Positions 1 through 4,927 of a DNA stretch of 12,524 bases are shown in pieces. The notes beneath the pieces are model-generated. The model did no database searches, was not told where the DNA came from, and worked only from the letters and a program-made list of their open reading frames with translations. Both the position numbers and the translations under genes were made by a program. Source of the stretch: Gammaproteobacteria bacterium (GTDB lineage: Bacteria > Pseudomonadota > Gammaproteobacteria > Burkholderiales > Thiobacillaceae); NCBI GenBank assembly GCA_018820745.1, contig JAHJNP010000183.1, forward strand, positions 1 through 12,524, read 5' to 3'. Position 1 is the stretch's first letter. Each line of letters opens with the position of its first letter.

Positions 1-446
1 AGCCACAGCGGCAGGGTCACCAGCCACAGGACAACGAACACGGCGATCGCGACGGCAGCGTTCCACAGGTTGCCGATGAGGCCGCCGCCGTTTTCGCGCC
101 GGAGCTCGGGGTAGTCTCGCCCGGCCACCACGCGGATCAGCGCGGGCATGCCGAACAGCGCGGTGATGACGAGCGCGGTCAGCATCACCAGCGGCACGAA
201 CAGCATCAGGTGCAGCAGCGCCTGGATGGCGTTGGCGATCCACCTCGGTTCGAGATCGGCCAGCCAGGTCTGGATGCCGAGGGCGCCGAGTCCCTGTTCG
301 ATCCAGCCGGAGAAGGTGCCCCAGAACGTCACCCCCAGGGCCAGCCACAGCAGCAGGGCGGCCAGCATCGGCCACACCGCCACCCACAGCACGCGCAGAT
401 TGAAGAGGTCGCGCAGGGCGCGGGCGAGCGCGTCGAGCACCGTCAT
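1..446 (-). CDS. EI24/CysZ-like integral membrane protein, N-terminal part (runs off window)
   Basis: The minus strand is open from an ATG at 446 to the window edge, giving about 148 residues with the C-terminus missing. The start, MTVLDALARALRDLFN, is an amphipathic leader. It is followed by strongly hydrophobic stretches near residues 18-46, 72-105 and 126-148, separated by a Trp-rich loop and a polar loop (RVVAGRDYPELRRENGGG). This pattern matches the EI24-domain family, whose bacterial members include the sulfate permease CysZ and many uncharacterised inner-membrane proteins. The start codon overlaps the mogA stop as ATGA, so translation is probably coupled and the two share a transcript. 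Membrane location is visible. A sulfate-transport role is not shown and should not be assumed from the family alone. Confidence 0.75.
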   Translation of the reverse strand, partial: MTVLDALARALRDLFNLRVLWVAVWPMLAALLLWLALGVTFWGTFSGWIEQGLGALGIQTWLADLEPRWIANAIQALLHLMLFVPLVMLTALVITALFGMPALIRVVAGRDYPELRRENGGGLIGNLWNAAVAIAVFVVLWLVTLPLW

Positions 447-997
447 ACGGGCGGCCGCCGCGCGGACTTGGGACGGAACACCGCGATCGTGTCCGCGCGC
501 GCTTCGAGGTAGGGCCCGCCGATGAGGTCGACGCAGTAGGGCACTGCGGCGAAGATGCCGTCGAGCGTTTCCTTGATCGCCTTGGGCTGCCCCGGCAGGT
601 TGAGGATCAGGCTGGCGCCGCGCGTCACCCCGGCCTGGCGCGACAGGATCGCGGTCGGCACGTACTTCAACGACACCGCGCGCATCGCCTCGCCGAAGCC
701 GGGCAGCACCTTGTGCGCCACCGCCAGCGTCGCTTCGGGGGTGACGTCGCGCGGCGCCGGGCCGGTGCCGCCGGTGGTGAGGATGAGCGAGCAGTGCTCG
801 ACGTCGGCCAGTTCGACCAGCGTCGCCTCGATCAGCGCCTGCTCGTCGGGAATCAGACGGCTGACGAATTCAGCGGGATTGGCCAGCACCTCGCCGAACC
901 AGGCTTCGAGCGCGGGCAGCCCCTGGTCTTCGTAGATGCCGCTGCTGGCGCGGTCGCTGATGGAAACCAGGCCGATGCGGACGGGGTCGTAAGTCAT
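443..997 (-). CDS. mogA: Molybdopterin adenylyltransferase MogA
   Basis: This 184-residue protein resembles E. coli MogA almost end to end. MogA adenylates molybdopterin with ATP, the step before MoeA inserts molybdate, and acts in the cytoplasm. Visible signatures are RIGLVSISDRASSG at residues 7-20, the TTGGTGP nucleotide/pterin loop at 74-80 followed by RDVTPEAT (Asp84), SRQAG at 119-123, LNLPGQPK at 132-139, and the ending FRPKSARR. The ATG at 997 is preferred because the family's conserved start follows it directly. The 29 codons in frame upstream (to 1084) encode unrelated hydrophobic sequence that crosses into the divergent promoter region. The ribosome site before 997 is weak. The stop overlaps the start of the EI24-like gene. 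The gene implies that the organism makes molybdoenzymes, none of which lie in this window. Confidence 0.95.
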   Translation of the reverse strand: MTYDPVRIGLVSISDRASSGIYEDQGLPALEAWFGEVLANPAEFVSRLIPDEQALIEATLVELADVEHCSLILTTGGTGPAPRDVTPEATLAVAHKVLPGFGEAMRAVSLKYVPTAILSRQAGVTRGASLILNLPGQPKAIKETLDGIFAAVPYCVDLIGGPYLEARADTIAVFRPKSARRPPV

Positions 998-1013
998 GTG
1001 GGTATAAAAGAGG

Positions 1014-1056
1014 ATTGCGTGAATGACCGAATTTATCAGAATGAACGCAATGCGTT
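1014..1056. promoter_or_regulatory. Inverted repeats in the mogA / thioredoxin divergent promoter gap
   Basis: The 73-base gap between two divergent genes holds a perfect odd-centred palindrome AACGCA-A-TGCGTT at 1044-1056, ending one base before the AAAGGAG ribosome site (1058-1064) of the plus-strand gene. A further copy of the half-site in inverted orientation, ATTGCGT at 1014-1020, pairs with ACGCAAT at 1045-1051. The direct repeat GAATGA occurs at 1021-1026 and 1040-1045. The arrangement suits a dimeric repressor or a small hairpin affecting ribosome access. The regulator is unknown and no convincing -35/-10 pair was found. Confidence 0.35.
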
Positions 1057-1070
1057 TAAAGGAGTGCCGG

Positions 1071-1562
1071 ATGAACCTGATCAAGACGTTGCTGGCGGCA
1101 AGTTTTTTGTGGGCGGGCGCGGTGCTGGCCGACCCACCGCCGGGCTATCCCTTCGTCGGCTATGACGCCGGCCTCAAGGCGGCGCGCGCGAGCGGCAAGC
1201 CGATCTTTCTGTACTTCGGGCGCTACGGCTGCGCTTGGTGCGACCACACCAACAAGCAGACCTTTTCCGATGCGGCGCTGAAAAAGCTCTACACGGAGAA
1301 CTACGAGCTGGTGTATGTCGACGCCGAATCGGGCAAGCGGCTGACGCTGCCTTCCGGCGAGCGCATCACCGAGGCCGAACTGGGGGTGCGGCTGCAGGCC
1401 TTCGCCACCCCGCTGTTCGTCTATCTGACGCCGCAGGGCGACAAGATCGTGCAGATCCCCGGCTTCAAGACGGTGCAGGATTTCCGCGACTACGACCGCT
1501 ATGTGCGCGGCGGGCACTACAAGCAGAAGAATCTGCTCGAATTCCTGGGCGGCAAGTCGTGA
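1071..1562 (+). CDS. Exported thioredoxin-fold protein with CxxC (SoxW-like)
   Basis: This 163-residue protein starts with an apparent signal peptide (MNLIKTLLAASFLWAGAVLA, cleavage near residue 20), so it should act in the periplasm. The mature part has a thioredoxin fold: the strand PIFLYFG at residues 44-50, the redox motif CAWC at 54-57, and a cis-proline segment ATPLF with Pro114. It resembles the small exported thioredoxin-like proteins (SoxW and relatives) that keep partner cysteines reduced or shuffle disulfides. The ATG at 1071 is chosen because AAAGGAG lies six bases upstream and the signal peptide starts there. An earlier in-frame ATG at 1023 would spoil the signal sequence. The stop overlaps the GTG start of the propeller gene (GTGA), which points to a shared transcript and possibly a shared pathway. 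No sox genes are in the window, so the substrate is unknown. Confidence 0.85.
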   Translation: MNLIKTLLAASFLWAGAVLADPPPGYPFVGYDAGLKAARASGKPIFLYFGRYGCAWCDHTNKQTFSDAALKKLYTENYELVYVDAESGKRLTLPSGERITEAELGVRLQAFATPLFVYLTPQGDKIVQIPGFKTVQDFRDYDRYVRGGHYKQKNLLEFLGGKS

Positions 1563-2737
1563 GGGCGGCGGCGCTGCTGCTGGCCGTGCTGGCGTGGCCG
1601 GCGCAGGCTGCGTGGGAGTGGAGCGCGCCGCTGACCGTCAATTCGGTTCGCGGCGCGGCGGTTTTCCCCCATCTGGAATCGGCCAATCGCCGCGGCGTCG
1701 CGGTGTCGGGCGACACCGTGGCTGTGGTGTGGGAAGACAACCGCGCCGGCAGCCCGCAATGCTATCTGGCGATCAAGGCCGCGGCTGCGGCGGCCTTCCA
1801 GCCGGAAACCCGGTTGAGCCAGGGCGAGTGCTTTGAGCCGGTGGTGGTTGCCCTCGGCGCGGGGCGCTTTGTGGCGGCGTGGGAAGAAGCCGGCAGGGTG
1901 CATGTGCGGGCGCTGCCCGGCAGCAAAGTGCTGCAGCTGTCGGACACCGAGGCGGCGCAGATCACGCTGGCCGCAATGGGAGACAGGATTTATGCCGCGT
2001 GGGCCGAACAGGCGGGGCGATTCCGGCGCATTGTCGTCGCCCGGCTGGCGTTGGAAGGGGACGCGCTCAGCGTGAAGACAAGGCGGCCAGTCGAAGCGAA
2101 AAAGCCGTCCGACGAACAGGGCTGGCCGGCGCTGACAGCCAAGGGGGACGGCAGCGTGACGGTGGCGTGGGAAGACCGGCGCGACCACCACACGGTGCCG
2201 ATGGTGAGCCACAGCCGCGATGGCCGCCACTTTGCACGGCCAGCCCGCCTGACCGACCGGAAAAGTGGCAGCGTGGACGGGCTGGGAGCGGGCACCGGCG
2301 CGATGCGCCCGACGCTCGCGGCCTGGGGCGAAAATGGCATCGCTGCGGTCTGGCTCGACAAGCGCGACTTCCTTTCCGGCTATGACGTATATGCGGCGCT
2401 GGATGGCGGGACGCGCCGCTTCGGCAAGAATATCCGGGTGCAGGACAGTTTCGGCGACAACATGGTGCAGTGGCATGCGACGGTCGTCGGCGACGCCGGC
2501 GGCCGGCTGCTGGCGCTGTGGGACGACGCCCGCGACGGCACGCCGGATGTGTGGCTGTCCGACTGGGACGGCAAGGCCTTCGGTGATGACGTGGCGGTGC
2601 CGGCGGCGTCCGGGCCGGGCGCGCAATCCGATCCGGTGGCGACGCTGGATGCCGCCGGATCGCTGCATGTGGTGTGGCTGGACCGCGACGACACGGCCGG
2701 CACGCGCATCCGTTATGCGCGTGCCGAGCGGCGTTGA
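1559..2737 (+). CDS. Exported seven-repeat beta-propeller (sialidase/BNR-like fold)
   Basis: A GTG start at 1559 gives 392 residues beginning with a compact signal peptide (RAAALLLAVLAWPAQA, cleavage near 17-18). The open frame extends upstream inside the thioredoxin gene, but that part is a shadow. The mature protein carries seven copies of a hydrophobic strand ending in W-x-[DE]: Trp58 (VWEDNR), Trp108 (AWEEAG), Trp148 (AWAEQA), Trp204 (AWEDRR), Trp265 (VWLDKR), Trp321 (LWDDAR) and Trp373 (VWLDRD), spaced 40-61 residues apart. Degenerate Asp-box-like turns such as SRDGRHF are also visible. This is the pattern of a sialidase-type propeller, but I do not see the sialidase catalytic Arg triad with confidence, so a binding or scaffold role is as likely. 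The only cysteines are Cys68 and Cys91, possible targets of the upstream thioredoxin-like protein. There is no good ribosome site, consistent with coupling through the GTGA overlap. Confidence 0.8.
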   Translation: MRAAALLLAVLAWPAQAAWEWSAPLTVNSVRGAAVFPHLESANRRGVAVSGDTVAVVWEDNRAGSPQCYLAIKAAAAAAFQPETRLSQGECFEPVVVALGAGRFVAAWEEAGRVHVRALPGSKVLQLSDTEAAQITLAAMGDRIYAAWAEQAGRFRRIVVARLALEGDALSVKTRRPVEAKKPSDEQGWPALTAKGDGSVTVAWEDRRDHHTVPMVSHSRDGRHFARPARLTDRKSGSVDGLGAGTGAMRPTLAAWGENGIAAVWLDKRDFLSGYDVYAALDGGTRRFGKNIRVQDSFGDNMVQWHATVVGDAGGRLLALWDDARDGTPDVWLSDWDGKAFGDDVAVPAASGPGAQSDPVATLDAAGSLHVVWLDRDDTAGTRIRYARAERR

Positions 2738-2747
2738 GTGTGTAAAT

Positions 2748-2924
2748 CTTTTATCCGCGAATCCCCAAAAAGGGCATGACACGAAGGAACGCGAAGAGAG
2801 TCGCAGGTCGGCAATACCTTGCCGACACTTTCCCGCTTTCCAAAGCGGCGGGAAAGTGTTCCCGCCCTATGCCTGAAATGGTTCAGAGGCATAAAAGCTT
2901 TTCATCCGCGAAGGGCACAAGGAA
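2748..2924. repeat. Pair of degenerate direct repeats flanking hairpins
   Basis: CTTTTATCCGCGAA at 2748-2761 recurs as CTTTTCATCCGCGAA at 2898-2912 (nine bases, ATCCGCGAA, identical). Both are followed by GGGCA and an ACGAAGGAA/ACAAGGAA tail (2773-2789 and 2913-2924). The two copies bracket the hairpins at 2807-2859. The 196-base gap 2738-2933 contains no credible gene, so this is best read as a dispersed intergenic repeat or the remains of a small element. Confidence 0.5.
2807..2859. terminator. Two adjacent perfect hairpins in the convergent junction
   Basis: The first hairpin pairs GTCGGCAA (2807-2814) with TTGCCGAC (2819-2826) around a TACC loop. The second pairs ACACTTTCCCGC (2825-2836) with GCGGGAAAGTGT (2848-2859) around 11 bases. 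The two share bases 2825-2826. Within the second, CCGCTTT (2833-2839) can instead pair with AAAGCGG (2842-2848). The position between convergent genes suggests transcript ending or 3'-end protection for both strands. Neither side has a clean T tract, so this is not a textbook intrinsic terminator. Confidence 0.5.
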
Positions 2925-2933
2925 AGGGTTTTC

Positions 2934-3911
2934 CTAGATCCAGCTGCGCCGCTTCAGCCGCCGGTACAGCAAGGCGACCGCCGCGCCGGTCGCCAGCAGC
3001 AGCGCCGGGTAGGCCCACGGCCATGTCAGTTCCGGCATCACCTCGAAGTTCATGCCGTACAGGCTGAACACCACCGTGGGCAAGGCCAGCAGCGCGCCCC
3101 AGCCGGCCAGCTTCTGCACCGATTCGTTCTGCTTCAGCGACAGCGAGGCGAGGTGGAACTGCATGGCATCCGAGGTCGCCATGCGCAGGCGGTCGATGGT
3201 GGCCGATACCCGCACCGCATGGTCGTGGATGTCGCGGTAATAGGCCTTGAGTTCCTTGGTGGACAACTCCGGGTGCAGGCGAATCAGGTTCTGGGTGATT
3301 TCCTGCATCGGTTCGGCGGCGTCGCGCAACGCGGTCAGGTCGCGCTTCATGGCGTAGAGCCGTTCCAGCATGTCGCGCCCAGGCTTTGTACTGCTGATCA
3401 ATTGGCTCTCCAGTGACTGGAAGCGATCCTGCATGCTTTCGATCACCGGCCTGAACTGGTCGACGATGAGGTCGAGCACCAGGTACAGCGCATAGGGCGC
3501 AGTCGCCCTGATGCCATTGGGGAGGCGCTGCAGGCGGTCGCTCACCCGCTGGTAGCCCGTGCCGCTGTCGTGGCGGATGGCGACGACATAATTGCTGCCG
3601 ACGAACACGTGAGTTTCACCCATTTCCATGCGCGATTCGCATAACTGCACCGTGCGCGTGGCAATGAACATGTGCCCTTCGTACTCCTCGAGTTTGGAAC
3701 GCTGGTGGGTGGAAATCGCGTCCTCCAGCGCCAGCGCATGCAGCCCGAGTTCATCGCCCAGGAGGGTGATGGTCTGGCTGTCGGGCGATTTCAGTTCGAC
3801 CCAGATGAAGCGACCCGGCTGGCCGACATGATCGCTGATGTCGGCCAGCGCGATCGCCCGGGCTTTGGAATCGTGGAAGAGCAGGCAGTCGATGGTGAGC
3901 TCCAGCTGCAA
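2934..3911 (-). CDS. corA: CorA-family magnesium/divalent cation channel
   Basis: CorA proteins are pentameric inner-membrane channels admitting Mg2+ (also Co2+ and Ni2+). The hallmark YGMNFEVMPEL lies at the end of the first membrane helix (LAGWGALLALPTVVFSLYGMN). The second helix is WPWAYPALLLATGAAVALLYRRL, and the protein ends with basic residues. The cytoplasmic part has the expected long helical region (about LYLVLDLIVDQFRPVIESM onward) and conserved IWVELKSPD and TRTVQL segments. From a TTG at 3911 the protein is 325 residues, close to the usual 316. The frame stays open upstream to a GTG at 4052, but there is no ATG in the N-terminal part, and a promoter-like sequence at 3929-3959 favours the later start. 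Start choice is uncertain (TTG 3911, TTG 3959, GTG 4043 or GTG 4052). Its stop faces the propeller gene. Confidence 0.9.
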   Translation of the reverse strand: MQLELTIDCLLFHDSKARAIALADISDHVGQPGRFIWVELKSPDSQTITLLGDELGLHALALEDAISTHQRSKLEEYEGHMFIATRTVQLCESRMEMGETHVFVGSNYVVAIRHDSGTGYQRVSDRLQRLPNGIRATAPYALYLVLDLIVDQFRPVIESMQDRFQSLESQLISSTKPGRDMLERLYAMKRDLTALRDAAEPMQEITQNLIRLHPELSTKELKAYYRDIHDHAVRVSATIDRLRMATSDAMQFHLASLSLKQNESVQKLAGWGALLALPTVVFSLYGMNFEVMPELTWPWAYPALLLATGAAVALLYRRLKRRSWI

Positions 3912-3928
3912 TGAGGAAACGTGTAGCG

Positions 3929-3959
3929 ATTTTAGTCTATGCCGCCTACGCGAATTCAA
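3929..3959 (-). promoter_or_regulatory. Candidate sigma-70 promoter for corA
   Basis: Read on the minus strand, TTGAAT (3959-3954) and TAAAAT (3934-3929) are separated by 19 bases. The spacer is slightly long, but the hexamers are good for a GC-rich genome. Initiation would fall near 3922, leaving a very short leader before a TTG at 3911. The rest of the 3912-4090 divergent gap shows a weak AT-rich -10-like GATAAATT at 4053-4060 for the plus-strand gene, with no convincing -35. Confidence 0.4.
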
Positions 3960-4090
3960 TATGGGCGCGCTTTTGTCCGTTATTGCAGCGTGACGGCCAA
4001 ACCGCCCCGTTCCTTTGAGTAATGGCGCGGTCGCACTGCACACTCGCCGCACGATAAATTGCAGTTCAAGAAGAGATCATGGGAGACAAG

Positions 4091-4927
4091 ATGAGGACAA
4101 TATGGATGTGCCTGGCCTTGATGCTGGGCACCGCGAGTCAGGCCGCACCGCCCATCCCCTACGCCTTTGGCGTGCTCAATCATCGCAGCCTGCAGGCGAC
4201 CGCCGCCTACTGGAATCCCATCCTGAATTATGTGTCGGCGCGTTCCGGGGTGCCGCTGGAACTGCATATCGGGCGCACCGCCAACGAAACCACCGATCGC
4301 GTGGTGGCCGGGCAACTGGATTTTGCCTACACCAACCACCTGTTTACACCGAAGCGCGATCGCTTGGGCTGGCGCGTGCTGGCGCGGCAGGACACGCAGG
4401 GCATCCGCGGCCAGCTGGTGGTGCTCGACACCTCGCCGGTCAATACGCTGCAGGAACTGGCCGGGAAATCCGTGGCATTTGCCAATCCGTACGGCTTCAC
4501 CGGGTATTACGTGCCGATGGATGCGCTGCTGCGTGCCGGCGTCAAGGTCGCGCCGCTGTTTGCCGGCAACCAGGAGGCGGCGATGGGACAGCTTATGTCA
4601 GGCCAGGTGGAAGCGGCCGGGGTAAACCATCAGGTGATGGCCGATTTCGCCCAGCGACGTGCATTGAAGTACCGCGTTCTGGCCGAGTCTGAACCGTATT
4701 TCGACCTTGCCGTGATGGCCTCGCCGCGGGTCAGCGCAGGCGACGGCGAAAAAGTCCGTCAGGCCTTTGTCAGCATGACGCACGACCCGGAGGGACTGCG
4801 CGTGTTGCAGCTCGCAGCGCAGTCGCTCGGGCTGCCGCGGGTGCGCGGATTTGTCGCTGCGGACGACCGTGCTTACAGCAACTACCGGAATTTTTTCAAG
4901 CACACCCAGGTGCCCGTGAATGAGTGA
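4091..4927 (+). CDS. PhnD-like periplasmic substrate-binding protein (orphan)
   Basis: This 278-residue exported protein has the signal peptide MRTIWMCLALMLGTASQA, cleaved near residue 18. It fits the phosphate/phosphite/phosphonate-binding (PhnD-like, PF12974-type) family. An early strand-turn YAFGVLNHRS is followed by a WNPILNYVSARSGVPLELH segment, the DFAYTNHLF region at 78-85, LQELAGKSVAFANPYGFTGY at about 120-139, and the GNQEAAMGQLMSGQVEAAG helix at 159-177. The ATG at 4091 has GGGAG five bases upstream and begins the signal peptide. The ATG at 4079 is less well placed. No permease or ATPase gene is adjacent. Instead the last eight bases overlap the start of a GGDEF-EAL sensor. The likely role is therefore ligand sensing at the periplasmic face, with the ligand unknown; phosphonate is only the family name. 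Confidence 0.85.
   Translation: MRTIWMCLALMLGTASQAAPPIPYAFGVLNHRSLQATAAYWNPILNYVSARSGVPLELHIGRTANETTDRVVAGQLDFAYTNHLFTPKRDRLGWRVLARQDTQGIRGQLVVLDTSPVNTLQELAGKSVAFANPYGFTGYYVPMDALLRAGVKVAPLFAGNQEAAMGQLMSGQVEAAGVNHQVMADFAQRRALKYRVLAESEPYFDLAVMASPRVSAGDGEKVRQAFVSMTHDPEGLRVLQLAAQSLGLPRVRGFVAADDRAYSNYRNFFKHTQVPVNE

Noticed and set aside
1003..1008. TATAAA as a -10 element in the mogA/thioredoxin gap.
   Set aside because: No acceptable -35 lies at the right distance on either strand, so it was not called as a promoter.
1517..2782. Long minus-strand open frame (421 codons) opposite the propeller gene.
   Set aside because: It has the Arg/His/Pro-rich composition of a shadow frame, and the plus-strand protein shows a signal peptide and regular repeats.
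2871..2892. Imperfect hairpin GCCTGAA...TTCAGAGGC in the 2738-2933 gap.
   Set aside because: It has a two-base bulge and a short stem, so it could be chance and is weaker than the neighbouring hairpins.
4091..4927. Calling the binding protein phnD with a phosphonate uptake role.
   Set aside because: There are no phnC, phnE or C-P lyase genes nearby, and the family binds varied ligands, so only a family-level name is justified.
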